A stretch of DNA of 64,000 nucleotides, taken from positions 41,061 to 105,060 of the forward strand of contig JAJUGU010000007.1 of the NCBI GenBank assembly GCA_029265815.1, given 5' to 3'. This document shows, one piece after another, positions 40,214 to 49,567 of this stretch (positions are counted from its first letter, which is position 1; each line of letters opens with the position of its first letter). The stretch is from Anaerolineaceae bacterium (GTDB taxonomy: Bacteria; Chloroflexota; Anaerolineae; Anaerolineales; Anaerolineaceae). Position numbers and translations under genes: made by a program. Below the pieces are notes generated by a model, which had not been told where the DNA came from, ran no database searches, and saw only the letters and a program-made list of their open reading frames with translations.

Positions 40214-41872
40214 ATGATACTCGAAGGTTACGATTATGCATGGCTAGTTTTTCTGTTCATTGCCATTTTCTTTGCCATCCGTCTGGTTGTGGGTATCTGG
40301 GCAGGAAAGAAAGTGGAAGACAACACCGATTACGTGGTTGCAGGTCGAAGGCTGCCGATTCACATGGCCGCGGCTTCGATCATGGCAACCTGGTTTGCCG
40401 CTGAGACCCTGATGGGGGCTTCTGAAACCGCTTATGACTACGGCTTTCAAGGGGTTGTGTTTGATCCCTTCGGCGCGTCAGCCTGTCTGTTCCTTTCAGG
40501 TTTCCTGTTTGTGCGTTTAATGCGCCGGGCGAAGTACCTCACCATTGTTGATTTCTTCGAACGCCGCTATAACAAACTGATGGTTATCCTGACCGTCATT
40601 GCCGAGTGTCTAACCTATTTCTCCTGGACAGCGGCACAGATTGTGGCGGGAGGGGCCATCGCACAGGGTATCTTTGGTCTGGATCCAACCTGGGGGATGG
40701 TGATCGTCATTACCATTGTTGCAGCCTATACCACAATGGGCGGTATGATGGCGGATACCTTGCTGGACTTCTTCCAGATGTTCCTCACCGCGATTGGCAT
40801 AACCCTTGTGTTTGTATTCATGCTGAAAGCGGTTGGCGGGTTCCCCGGCCTGTTTGAAGGGGCAGGTTCTACTTATGTATCGGAACCATTTAAGCTGCTG
40901 CCTATCAAGGGTGAAGGTTACCTGGGGTATACCGGTCTGACAGGCTGGATGTACTGGCTGGCGGCATGGATGGCAATAGGTCTCGGCTCGGTTGCCACAC
41001 AAGACTTGATGCAGCGATCAATGGCGGCCCGCAATCAGGCAACATCGGTCTACGGTTCATACTTTGCCGGTGTGCTTTACCTGTTCTTTGGAATCATGAG
41101 CCCGTTGATTGGTATCATGACCTATAAACTGCAGCCGGGTATGGAAGATATCAGTTATCTGCTGGTGCACGCAGCCATGACCCACATGCCTGCGATTCTG
41201 ACGGCTATCTTCATTGCAGCGTTGGTTTCTGCCTTAATGAGCACTTCAGACAGTTCACTATTGGCTGGTGCTTCGGCTGTCACCGAAAACCTGATCCCGT
41301 TGCTCACCGGTAAGAAACTGGAAGGCAAGAAAGCGTTGTGGTGGACCCGTGGAATGGTGATCTTCAACGCAGCGGTGGGTCTCTCAATCGCCTTGTGGGC
41401 ACAAACCATCTATGAACTTTCAGTGGTCGCCTGGACGCTACTGCTGGTAGGTCTGTTCACGCCCTTTGCATTGGGCATGTACTGGAAGAAGGCGAATTCT
41501 TGGGGCGCGAATGCGGCGTTCATCGGCGGTTTTGTAGTCTGGATTCTTGGAACGATTTTCTTCTTCAACACAGGCCTTGGCGGGCAATCTACCGCACTGG
41601 TTTGTGAATATACAGCAGATATGGGGGTTTACAGTGACGGCTGGTGGTGCGCTTTCTGGGATGCGGTTTACATTGCTTCCTTTGTGGCCTTCCTCTCAGC
41701 CATCATTCTGATGGTGGTGGTATCACTGGCAACACAGAAAGCGTGCCCTGCGAAGAAACTGGTGGATTACTATGGCGAACCCATCGATATGAAACCAAGA
41801 CTCAATCTTGGAATTTTACCGATCAAGGATGCCTTCCGCAAGTTGAAACCAGAAGAAAAAGAGAATACCTGA
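40214..41872 (+). CDS. Sodium:solute symporter (SSS family)
   Basis: 552 residues with about 13 membrane helices of the SSS/LeuT fold. Visible: DYVVAGRRLPIHMAAASIMATWFAAE in helices 1-2, GGMMADTLLDFFQMFL, IGLGSVATQDLMQRSMAARN, and the sodium-site helix ALVSALMSTSDSSLLAGAS with Ser/Thr residues. The gene starts 44 bp after the putrescine-aminotransferase-like gene and most likely imports its substrate with sodium. Related proteins carry amino acids, amines, choline or pantothenate; the exact solute is an inference from context. Confidence 0.9.
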   Translation: MILEGYDYAWLVFLFIAIFFAIRLVVGIWAGKKVEDNTDYVVAGRRLPIHMAAASIMATWFAAETLMGASETAYDYGFQGVVFDPFGASACLFLSGFLFVRLMRRAKYLTIVDFFERRYNKLMVILTVIAECLTYFSWTAAQIVAGGAIAQGIFGLDPTWGMVIVITIVAAYTTMGGMMADTLLDFFQMFLTAIGITLVFVFMLKAVGGFPGLFEGAGSTYVSEPFKLLPIKGEGYLGYTGLTGWMYWLAAWMAIGLGSVATQDLMQRSMAARNQATSVYGSYFAGVLYLFFGIMSPLIGIMTYKLQPGMEDISYLLVHAAMTHMPAILTAIFIAALVSALMSTSDSSLLAGASAVTENLIPLLTGKKLEGKKALWWTRGMVIFNAAVGLSIALWAQTIYELSVVAWTLLLVGLFTPFALGMYWKKANSWGANAAFIGGFVVWILGTIFFFNTGLGGQSTALVCEYTADMGVYSDGWWCAFWDAVYIASFVAFLSAIILMVVVSLATQKACPAKKLVDYYGEPIDMKPRLNLGILPIKDAFRKLKPEEKENT

Positions 41873-41942
41873 TTCAGATTGTGAAAATATGCTGATCATC
41901 GTACTTCGCCGAAGCGCACGTCATTGATCTCATATATAATGA

Positions 41943-41975
41943 ATGGCGTCCAGAATCAACAATTCTGGACGCCAT
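41943..41975 (+). terminator. Perfect 14-bp hairpin after the symporter gene
   Basis: ATGGCGTCCAGAAT (41943-41956) and ATTCTGGACGCCAT (41962-41975) pair perfectly around CAACA. There is no T-tract, so it may be a Rho-linked terminator or transcript stabiliser. Confidence 0.55.
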
Positions 41976-42028
41976 CAAATCCACGCTTTCCCTTATTCCA
42001 TCAATGTGCTAATTGAAAAGGTATATCC

Positions 42029-42550
42029 ATGGACGGTATCAATCTGACGGAATTAAAGTATCTGCTGTTAATTTTCGGCATCATTTTCCTTGCAATTTTC
42101 CTGGTGCGCAAGGCGGTAAAGAAAGTAAAAAACGAACAGGAAGCAAAAGGATCGAATCGAAAGAAACCGATTCCGGTTGAAAAGCCAAAATTGACTGAGG
42201 ATCAATTCAATAGATCCTGGAAGAGCCTTTCTTATTTATTACTGCTTGCTGCGGCTGGTAACCTCTATATGGTTTATACCTCGCTGAGAAGTGCTTTGAC
42301 ATTGCCGAATGCGTGGGTGTGGTGGATCGATGCCATCTTCAGTCTGCTGGCTGCTGTTGCAGCTGTTATCCTCTGGCGCAAAAAAGAAAAACTCTGGGTT
42401 TACATCTATTTTATTTTCACCTGTATTCCTGTGTTTCTTTTTATGTCGATCCAGGGTACAAATTTTAAGGTGAGTGCGTTAATTCACCTTTTCCCGCTGG
42501 TGTTATTCTATTTTGTCCTTCAGCCGGTATGGAGCAATCTTAAAGATTAA
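42029..42550 (+). CDS. Membrane protein of unknown function
   Basis: 173 residues. N-terminal membrane segment (LTELKYLLLIFGIIFLAIFLV) followed by a very basic stretch (RKAVKKVKNEQEAKGSNRKK), then three further hydrophobic helices (about 68-90, 98-115 and 120-165). No family recognised. It has a weak ribosome binding site (AAAGGT) and is followed by a strong terminator. It is separated from the symporter gene by a hairpin and probably has its own promoter. Confidence 0.65.
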   Translation: MDGINLTELKYLLLIFGIIFLAIFLVRKAVKKVKNEQEAKGSNRKKPIPVEKPKLTEDQFNRSWKSLSYLLLLAAAGNLYMVYTSLRSALTLPNAWVWWIDAIFSLLAAVAAVILWRKKEKLWVYIYFIFTCIPVFLFMSIQGTNFKVSALIHLFPLVLFYFVLQPVWSNLKD

Positions 42551-42569
42551 GACCTGTGTGTAAGATTGA

Positions 42570-42608
42570 GACATCCCCCCGATGGTTGTGCCGGGGGATG
42601 TCTTTTTG
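42570..42608 (+). terminator. Intrinsic terminator after the membrane protein gene
   Basis: GACATCCCCC (42570-42579) pairs with GGGGGATGTC (42593-42602), followed by TTTTTGTT. It faces the convergent aminotransferase gene. Confidence 0.9.
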
Positions 42609-42612
42609 TTAG

Positions 42613-43962
42613 TCAAATGATCTGGCTTACAGCTTCGCGGAATGCGCGGGTATGATAATCGATATCTTCTTCGGTGACATCGGGTGCGATCAATGCCATG
42701 TTGTGGAATGGTGTCATTAAGATTCCCCGGTTCATCGCGGCCAGGTGCATGTAGCGGTCTAATTCTGGGTCAACCGCAGCTTCTGCCTCCCCACCGTTGC
42801 GTGGAAGCTTCTCGCAGAACCAGTATTCTGCGCGGCACCCCAGGCGGTTAATCACCCATGGTAGATGGAACTCATCAATGATCTTTTTTACGCCGTCGGT
42901 AAACCGTATGGCAAGGGGAATGGTGTGAGCGAATGTTTTTTCGTTTAAAGTACTCTCGAGGGTGTAACGCATGGCTGCCAGAGAGAGGGCATTGCCTGCC
43001 AGAGTTCCGCCAATTCCTCCCACATCCGATTCATCCACTTTGATGCTCTTTGATACCTTTTCACCAACTTCTTCAGAAAGACCATAAACCGCAGCCGGCA
43101 CACCGCTGCCGATGGTTTTTCCCACTGTAAGGATATCTGGTTCGAGGCCGGCCTCACCCGTATACCCGCCGGGTCCGGCGCACATGGTATGAGTTTCATC
43201 GATGACCAGCAGAGTGCCGAACTTTCGCGTAAGTTCGCGCAGGGCTTTGTGGAACCCGGGGTCTGGGTGGATGATGCCGATATTGGTCATCACCGGTTCT
43301 GCCAGAACGCAGGCCACATCTCCGGGCGCAAGCGCCTGCTCGAGAGCGGGGATGTTATTCCATGGAACGACCCTTGTCGTTAATACGGGGTTCACCTGCG
43401 GGCCAATCGCGCCAGGCCGCGGCCCCGGGATGCCGTCATTGATGGTGATGAAGGTCTCATCTACTGAGCCGTGATAACAGTAATCGAAAACCAGCACGTA
43501 AGGGCGTTTGGTGATGTGGCGGCAGAGTCTCAACACGAAGCGGTTGGCGTCGGTTGCAGTGAGCGTTGTTTGCCAGTATTTGAGTTTGAATCGGCGCTGC
43601 AATTCCTCTCCAACCCAAATGGCATCTTCAGTTGGCAGCATGAAGGTAATTCCTTTATCGAGCTGCTCCTTGATTTTTTGTATTGGCTCATTAGGTGAAT
43701 GTCCCACCATTGCGCCGGTGTCACCCAGACAGAAATCCAGGAACTTTTTACCATCCGCGCAGGTGAAGGAGGCACCTTTGGCGTGGCTGACGAAAAGGGG
43801 GAATCCACCTGCCCAGCGCACCATCCAGTTCATGGGCACCCCGTCCAGCAGACAGCCTTTAGCACGTTCATAGAGAGCGTGGCATTTTGGATGTGCGGCT
43901 GCGAATTGATTCAACTCGTGCTGTAATGCCAGGTGAAGCTTGTTCCGGTCGATCGTGGTCAT
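42613..43962 (-). CDS. Class III aminotransferase, glutamate-1-semialdehyde-mutase-like subgroup
   Basis: 449 residues, PLP enzyme. Motifs: CADGKKFLDFCLGDTGAMVGH, FVLRLCRHITKRPYVLVFDY, YCYHGSVDETFITINDGIPG, LLVIDETHTMCAGPGGYTGE (aspartate to PLP) and Schiff-base lysine in ILTVGKTIGSGVPAAVYGL. The subgroup includes aminomutases and several amine transaminases, so this is probably not the haem-pathway enzyme: no other haem gene is near. It is monocistronic with a very good ribosome binding site (AAAGGAGAGGG). It is the third class III aminotransferase within 11 kb. Confidence 0.88.
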   Translation of the reverse strand: MTTIDRNKLHLALQHELNQFAAAHPKCHALYERAKGCLLDGVPMNWMVRWAGGFPLFVSHAKGASFTCADGKKFLDFCLGDTGAMVGHSPNEPIQKIKEQLDKGITFMLPTEDAIWVGEELQRRFKLKYWQTTLTATDANRFVLRLCRHITKRPYVLVFDYCYHGSVDETFITINDGIPGPRPGAIGPQVNPVLTTRVVPWNNIPALEQALAPGDVACVLAEPVMTNIGIIHPDPGFHKALRELTRKFGTLLVIDETHTMCAGPGGYTGEAGLEPDILTVGKTIGSGVPAAVYGLSEEVGEKVSKSIKVDESDVGGIGGTLAGNALSLAAMRYTLESTLNEKTFAHTIPLAIRFTDGVKKIIDEFHLPWVINRLGCRAEYWFCEKLPRNGGEAEAAVDPELDRYMHLAAMNRGILMTPFHNMALIAPDVTEEDIDYHTRAFREAVSQII

Positions 43963-44094
43963 ATCTTCCCTCTCCTTTAGACGATGGATTGACTAGATGA
44001 AATGATTATATATGACCAGTCAAGTTAACACCCCCATTTATTTAGACCATTGCAATACAAAAGAACACGAGTTTGTTAATTCGATAGTAACGGA

Positions 44095-45921
44095 TTATTG
44101 ATCCATGAATTGACGCTGGTAGAGATGAGCGTACAATCCGTTCTTGCCGATTAAATCAGTATGCGTTCCCTGTTCGGCGATCTGGCCATTGTCGATCACG
44201 TAGACCCAGTCTGCGTTGCGAACCGTGCTCAGGCGGTGTGCAATCACCACTGCCGTCCTGTCTTTAAGCAGGCGGGCAAGGGCTTCCTGGATCAGGATCT
44301 CGGTGATGGTATCAATATTTGCTGTGGCTTCATCTAAAATCAATATTCGTGGATCAGTCAGCAAAGCCCTGGCGATGCTAACCAGCTGCCTTTGTCCTTG
44401 CGAGAGGTTGACGCCACCTTCAAGAATACGGGTGTTATACCCGTCGGGTAAGCGGATGATAAACTCATGCGCGTTTGCCTTACGAGCAGCTTCTTCAATG
44501 GCTTCATCTGTGGCATCAGGCACACCATAACAAATATTCTCTCTGATCGTACGCGAGAACAGGAAGGGATCCTGAGAAATGATGCGCACCTGTTGACGCA
44601 AAGATTGCATGGTTACTGATCGAATATCTCTGTTGTCAATTAAAATTTTTCCACTGGTGACTTCATAGAAACGTGTGATCAGGTTGGCAATGGTCGTTTT
44701 GCCTGCCCCGGTAGGTCCTACGATAGCCACGGTCTTACCGGGTTCGATGATCAGATTGATGTCGTTTAAGACAATGGGCGTATCTGGCTGATATTGAAAG
44801 GTCACGTGGTCGAAGGTGATCTTTCCATTAATGTCTACCAATTCGTCGGCATCTGGTGCATCAGTGATTTCAAGCGGGGTATCGAGCAGCTTGAATACCT
44901 GCTCCCCGCCTGCCATGGCAGACTGAAAAGTGGTATACATACGGCTCAATTCCTGGATGGGCTGGAAAAAACGGGTGACGTAGTTCAGAAAGGCAACCAG
45001 CACGCCCAGGGTAACCGTCTCTTGCAGCACAAAATGACCGCCAAACCACAACACGATAACCGTGGCCAGCATTCCCAGAAACTCCACTGCAGGAAGGAAT
45101 ACGAATGACAGATTCATGGCACTAATATAAGCGTTGCGGTTTTCGCGGTTGATCTGTTCGAAACGAGTCTGCGAAGCTTCCTCCTGGGTGAACGCCTGGA
45201 TGGCACGCATACCGTTAATATCTTCTGCCAGATCGCCCACAACGGCTGCAACCTTTGAGCGGGTTTCACGGAAGGCTTTACGCGCCTGGCGCGAAAACAG
45301 CCATGTGGCAAGAACCATGAGAGGTAAGACGATGAATGTCAGCAGAGCCAGCTTTGCATTCATGGAAAGCATGATGATGATGATGCCTACCAGTACCACC
45401 AGGTCACCCAGCAGAGTGATCACGCCCTGAGAAAGTAGTTCATTGATCTCTGCTACATCATTGATTACCCGTGATACGGTGACACCAACGATATGTCGGT
45501 CGTGGTAACCAGGCTGCAGCCGTTGAAGGTGATGGAAGAGGTCTCCTCGCAGGGTGGACAACACTTTTTGACCCACCCATGAGAGGATGTAACGCTGGGC
45601 TGAACTGACCATGAATAGAACAACATACGCCGCGGCGATCTGCAGGGCGATCATCAACAATCCATCTCTTCGCCCGGGGGTGATGTATTGATCGATGGCT
45701 ATCTTGACCAGGTAAGGGGTTAATAAGGTCAGACCTGACTCGGCAAGGGTGAGAATAAATGCTGCCAGCATCTTCCATTGATGCGGGCGAAGGTAAGAGA
45801 GCATACGTGAAACCACTTTGCGGTTATAGATCTCGCCGCCCTGTTGATCGATGCTTCCGAAATCCTCGAGCGTGGAACGCGGCCCCATACCAAAGGTGGA
45901 AGAACCAATGGAGAAACTCAT
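44095..45921 (-). CDS. ABC exporter half-transporter with consensus catalytic site
   Basis: 608 residues: six membrane helices (about 45-345) and a C-terminal nucleotide-binding domain. Walker A GPTGAGKTTIANLI, signature LSQGQRQLVSIARALL, Walker B plus catalytic glutamate ILILDEATANID. It overlaps the upstream partner gene by ATGA. The pair resembles the Thermotoga TM287/288 type: this half carries the catalytic Glu and LSQGQ signature, like TM288. Likely cargo is a drug, lipid or peptide; there is no nearby accessory gene to decide. Confidence 0.93.
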   Translation of the reverse strand: MSFSIGSSTFGMGPRSTLEDFGSIDQQGGEIYNRKVVSRMLSYLRPHQWKMLAAFILTLAESGLTLLTPYLVKIAIDQYITPGRRDGLLMIALQIAAAYVVLFMVSSAQRYILSWVGQKVLSTLRGDLFHHLQRLQPGYHDRHIVGVTVSRVINDVAEINELLSQGVITLLGDLVVLVGIIIIMLSMNAKLALLTFIVLPLMVLATWLFSRQARKAFRETRSKVAAVVGDLAEDINGMRAIQAFTQEEASQTRFEQINRENRNAYISAMNLSFVFLPAVEFLGMLATVIVLWFGGHFVLQETVTLGVLVAFLNYVTRFFQPIQELSRMYTTFQSAMAGGEQVFKLLDTPLEITDAPDADELVDINGKITFDHVTFQYQPDTPIVLNDINLIIEPGKTVAIVGPTGAGKTTIANLITRFYEVTSGKILIDNRDIRSVTMQSLRQQVRIISQDPFLFSRTIRENICYGVPDATDEAIEEAARKANAHEFIIRLPDGYNTRILEGGVNLSQGQRQLVSIARALLTDPRILILDEATANIDTITEILIQEALARLLKDRTAVVIAHRLSTVRNADWVYVIDNGQIAEQGTHTDLIGKNGLYAHLYQRQFMDQ

Positions 45922-47711
45922 TGCCCTTCCTCCTGTTTCTTCAACTGCTGGTTGTAGATTCCTCGATAGAGGTGAGATGTGGTGATTAATTCTTCGTGCG
46001 TACCCTGTGCCATAATCCGCCCTGATTCGAGAACGAAGATCACATCTGCATCTTTCACGGTGCTCAAACGGTGTGCAATAACAAATGTGGTGCGGCCTCT
46101 GGTGAGCTGAGCAAATGCTTCCTGGATTAAATGCTCAGTTTCGGTATCCACCGAAGCTGTGGCGTCATCCAGGATCAGAATCCGCGGGTTGAGAAGCAGC
46201 GCCCTGGCGATCGCCAGGCGCTGTTTCTGCCCTCCAGAAAGGGTAACCCCGCGCTCTCCGACGCGGGTATCATACCCTTGCGGATTCTGCATGATGAAGT
46301 CGTGGGCCTGGGCTGCCCGGGCAGCATTGATGATATCTTCTTCGCTGGCATTCTTTGATCCAAAGGCAATGTTTTCGCGGATTGTGGCTGCAAACAATGT
46401 TGTTTCCTGCAGTACGATTCCAATCTGGCTGCGCAGAGATTTTAAGGTGACATCCCTGATATCCATTTCATCGATCAGGATACGCCCAACAGTGGGATCA
46501 TAAAAACGTGGAATCAGGTTTATGATGGATGATTTGCCGGAACCAGTAGACCCCAGCAGCGCAACCTTCTGGCCTGGCTGCACTTCAAAAGACACATCCT
46601 TGAGGATCTTGTTTTTTCCGTAACTAAACGAAACATTTTCAAAACGAACCCGTCCTTTAATTTTTCGCATCGGTCTTGCGTTTGGACTATCCCTCACATC
46701 CGAAACTGCATCCAGCACATCGAAGATGCGCTCTGAAGCCGCTCCGGCTATGGCAACCGCGGGGATGATCATTCCCAGGCGGCGGATGGGATCGATCAAC
46801 TGGCCCAGGTAACTGATAAATGCCACTACCTCACCAATGGTCAGGTTTCCATCGATGACCTGGCTGCCGCCATACAAGACGATCGCGACCGTTCCCAGGT
46901 TGGCGATGAGGAAGAGCAGTGGAACGTTTACAGCCTGCATACGTGCAGATCGATTCGAGAGGTTGAACCAAAGATCATTTTCCTTTTGGAACCGGGAAAT
47001 TTCAGCTTCCTCCTGTGTGAACGCTTTTACCACGCGGTTACCGCGTAAGTTTTGTTCCACTGCGGTGGTCAGAATTGCCAGTTGTTTTTGTACTTTTAAC
47101 GATAGTGGACGAAATCGAATGCCGAAGCGGATTGCTTGAAAGACCAGGGGTGGAATGGTTATCAGGATCAGCAGGGCAAGTCTGTAATCCATGGTGAGCA
47201 TGATCACCAGATTAACAATCAACAGCAAAACCGCTTCTAGGATGCGTAGGGTTGCCCGACCGGTGAGAAAACGGACCCGTTCCACGTCTTGAATGGCACG
47301 CGAAAGAAGTTCACCGGTTTCGGATTGGTCGTGAAATGAAAAGGACAGGTGGGTTAGCTTCTTTTGGAGTTCGTTGCGGAGGTCAAAGGCAACATTTTGT
47401 GAGGCAACCTCGCTCCATTTTCCCTGAAAATAATTCAAAACACCTTTCAATAGGGTCAGGCCAAGCAATGCCATCACAGACCAGCCCAACACCTTTAGGT
47501 TCTTTCCTTCGATTCCGGTGTCGATGATCCAGCGCGTAAACTGGGGAATGAGTGCATTGAGTGCGAGTATGCCGAAGAGGGATAAGTAAGCCCCGGCCGT
47601 TTGTTTCCAGTAGGGAACCAGGTAGCCATAAACCCTTTGCAGAACCTTCAGCAAAGGAGTGGCAGGTTTTGGTAGTGGAACGTAGTGTTCTGTGAAATGG
47701 GCTGCAGGCAC
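45918..47711 (-). CDS. ABC exporter half-transporter with degenerate Walker B glutamate
   Basis: 597 residues, six membrane helices and one nucleotide-binding domain. Walker A GSTGSGKSSIINLI and signature LSGGQKQRLAIARALL are complete, but after Walker B the catalytic Glu is Asp (ILILDDATASVD). In heterodimeric exporters of the TM287/288, BmrCD and TAP kind one site is degenerate in this way and regulates rather than hydrolyses. It is the first gene of the pair, translationally coupled to the second. Confidence 0.93.
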   Translation of the reverse strand: MPAAHFTEHYVPLPKPATPLLKVLQRVYGYLVPYWKQTAGAYLSLFGILALNALIPQFTRWIIDTGIEGKNLKVLGWSVMALLGLTLLKGVLNYFQGKWSEVASQNVAFDLRNELQKKLTHLSFSFHDQSETGELLSRAIQDVERVRFLTGRATLRILEAVLLLIVNLVIMLTMDYRLALLILITIPPLVFQAIRFGIRFRPLSLKVQKQLAILTTAVEQNLRGNRVVKAFTQEEAEISRFQKENDLWFNLSNRSARMQAVNVPLLFLIANLGTVAIVLYGGSQVIDGNLTIGEVVAFISYLGQLIDPIRRLGMIIPAVAIAGAASERIFDVLDAVSDVRDSPNARPMRKIKGRVRFENVSFSYGKNKILKDVSFEVQPGQKVALLGSTGSGKSSIINLIPRFYDPTVGRILIDEMDIRDVTLKSLRSQIGIVLQETTLFAATIRENIAFGSKNASEEDIINAARAAQAHDFIMQNPQGYDTRVGERGVTLSGGQKQRLAIARALLLNPRILILDDATASVDTETEHLIQEAFAQLTRGRTTFVIAHRLSTVKDADVIFVLESGRIMAQGTHEELITTSHLYRGIYNQQLKKQEEGQ

Positions 47712-47810
47712 TTGATCACTTACTCCGACAATCCCTAGAATACTACAATTTGCTTGAATGTACTAAGCGGCACAATGATTGTCGAATGTCACAAAAAACT
47801 TATCCAATTG

Positions 47811-48668
47811 TTACAGGCTAACTTTCTGTCCTGTCAGCGCGGCGGCAACAGACATTGAACTGCTCTGTGAGTGAAATTTCTCCAGTACCATATGGTAATG
47901 ATGCAGATCCCACAGTTCTTCGGGTCCACGGCCGATCTCATGCATGTGGGTGATGACAAGGCGTTTGGGGTTTAGCCGGGTGAAGAATTGAACAAATGCG
48001 TCAATAAAGGGAGGAGTTTGATCAAGAGCGCAGCCTTTACCCAGCCATAAATGCGCGAAGGAACCATCCAGTTGCCCCAAAGCGGGAAGCTGCGAAAAGT
48101 CATAATTCCGAATATCACCCGGGAAAAGCCAGCGTTTATGGTTGAATTCTGCCAGGTATCCTAATTCAGGTACACCGTAGATTTCCCTCATGTGCAGTCC
48201 ATTAAAGGGAGTGAGTGTCAGCCCCCGAAACTGAATCGGGATTCCTGGCCGGGCGGTGATGATCCTTTCTTGTGGCAATGAGACGTTATCGAGAACGACT
48301 TCAAGCATGAATTCTGGAATGACCCATTGAATCGGTAGATTCTGAAGGGCGCGGAGCAGGGGAAGATCGAGGTGGTCATTGTGACTGTGTGAGAGAACGA
48401 TCATCTCCAGGGCTGAAAGATCACCAGCGAGATCAAGATCATGTTCTGATTGAATGCGGTGCATCAGGCAATAGGGATCGATCGCCCAGCGCACACCTGC
48501 AGTACGCAGAAGGTAATTTGCAGCGTAGATCATCCAGGCGGCATCTTCATTTTCCTGCGAACGCCATTCGCGGGTGAACTTGCGCCAGAGAGAGGGGTAT
48601 TCTTCTCTGGCGCGGTCAATCAATTTAGGCATAGAGATTATTGTGAGATCAAGTTCAGGATTAAGCAT
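47811..48668 (-). CDS. Metallo-beta-lactamase-fold hydrolase
   Basis: About 285 residues. The metal motif SHSHNDHLDLPLL (HxHxDH) near residue 92-97 is complete, with later FNGLHMRE and a C-terminal histidine in VITHMHEIG. The sequence is of the UlaG/RomA-like L-ascorbate-6-phosphate lactonase or phosphodiesterase branch. I set ATG 48668, whose codon overlaps the stop of the upstream PfkB gene; the longer frame (48698) is less likely. It is the last gene of the long leftward run and may hydrolyse a phosphoester or lactone intermediate. Confidence 0.8.
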   Translation of the reverse strand: MLNPELDLTIISMPKLIDRAREEYPSLWRKFTREWRSQENEDAAWMIYAANYLLRTAGVRWAIDPYCLMHRIQSEHDLDLAGDLSALEMIVLSHSHNDHLDLPLLRALQNLPIQWVIPEFMLEVVLDNVSLPQERIITARPGIPIQFRGLTLTPFNGLHMREIYGVPELGYLAEFNHKRWLFPGDIRNYDFSQLPALGQLDGSFAHLWLGKGCALDQTPPFIDAFVQFFTRLNPKRLVITHMHEIGRGPEELWDLHHYHMVLEKFHSQSSSMSVAAALTGQKVSL

Positions 48669-49554
48669 AATATTTTTTGATGAAGGCTTCCACTTCACTT
48701 ACAGGGCGATTAAAGGGTCCAACATGTTCCACTTTTAAACTGGTCACGGCGGCCGCCCATTTTCCGGCTTCAATAGGGGGAAGGCTCAAACGCTTGGTGA
48801 CATAAGTGCCAACGCAGGTGTCTCCGCGTCCGCTGCGTCCAGCCATCGAGGTGGCGTGGAATGGATAATGATAGCAATTACCCTCTGCATAAATCAATAC
48901 GCCCTCGCTGTGCGTAAGAACAATCTCCTTTGGTCCGAGAGCTGCGTAAAACCGGGCTGCTTTTTCAATGTCCGTTTCACCGGTCAGGTATTCAGCCTCC
49001 ACAGCATCAGATTTGAGGATATCCAGATTTCTCAATACTTCTGGCATTTCATTCCAGGGTTCATAAACGAGGGTCTGATCGCGAACCACACGCACGAACC
49101 CCTGCACATCGGCAGAAAGGATGACATTTCTTCGTTTTCGAATATGTGAAAAGAATTCCGGTTCAACTTCACCGCGCAGGGACGGGCTGACCACGATGGC
49201 GCGTGATTCCAATCCATCCAGGTGTTCAGGTTTGATGGTGCCGGCAATTCCTTTCACAGATAAGGTGCGTTTGTCTACATCATGGGTCTTATATTCCAGT
49301 GTCATTAATGTGGAGGAGGGAGAATAGAATGGATAGCAATCAATTCCGTCTGCTTGAATATTTACCACCACGCGTTCATCTTCCCGAGAGAGCCGGGTGA
49401 CCACTGCGGCTTTGATTCCCAGTCTAAATCCAGCGTGAGCCGCATAGTTCATCCCCCCTCCATCGACATAATGAGTGCCGTCTGGCGTGATAATGGTGTC
49501 TTTGGTGTAATTACCTGCAAAAATGATATCGTATCGTTTCGATGAGGTCGTCAT
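48661..49554 (-). CDS. PfkB-family carbohydrate kinase
   Basis: 297 residues. The N-terminus is IIFAGNYTKDTIITPDGTHY with GGGMNYAAHAGFRLGIKAAVV (sugar-binding glycines), and the catalytic signature is AGRSGRGDTCVGTYV with the base Asp. It phosphorylates a sugar, nucleoside or related alcohol with ATP. Substrate unknown. It starts 13 bp after the PiT gene and overlaps the next gene, so it belongs to the organophosphate-type cluster. Confidence 0.88.
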   Translation of the reverse strand: MTTSSKRYDIIFAGNYTKDTIITPDGTHYVDGGGMNYAAHAGFRLGIKAAVVTRLSREDERVVVNIQADGIDCYPFYSPSSTLMTLEYKTHDVDKRTLSVKGIAGTIKPEHLDGLESRAIVVSPSLRGEVEPEFFSHIRKRRNVILSADVQGFVRVVRDQTLVYEPWNEMPEVLRNLDILKSDAVEAEYLTGETDIEKAARFYAALGPKEIVLTHSEGVLIYAEGNCYHYPFHATSMAGRSGRGDTCVGTYVTKRLSLPPIEAGKWAAAVTSLKVEHVGPFNRPVSEVEAFIKKYYA

Positions 49555-49567
49555 GAAAAATTCCGTT

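Noticed and set aside
42613..43962. Glutamate-1-semialdehyde aminomutase of haem synthesis (HemL)
   Set aside because: The fold subgroup fits, but no other tetrapyrrole gene is nearby and the surroundings are amine catabolism. A general class III aminotransferase is safer.
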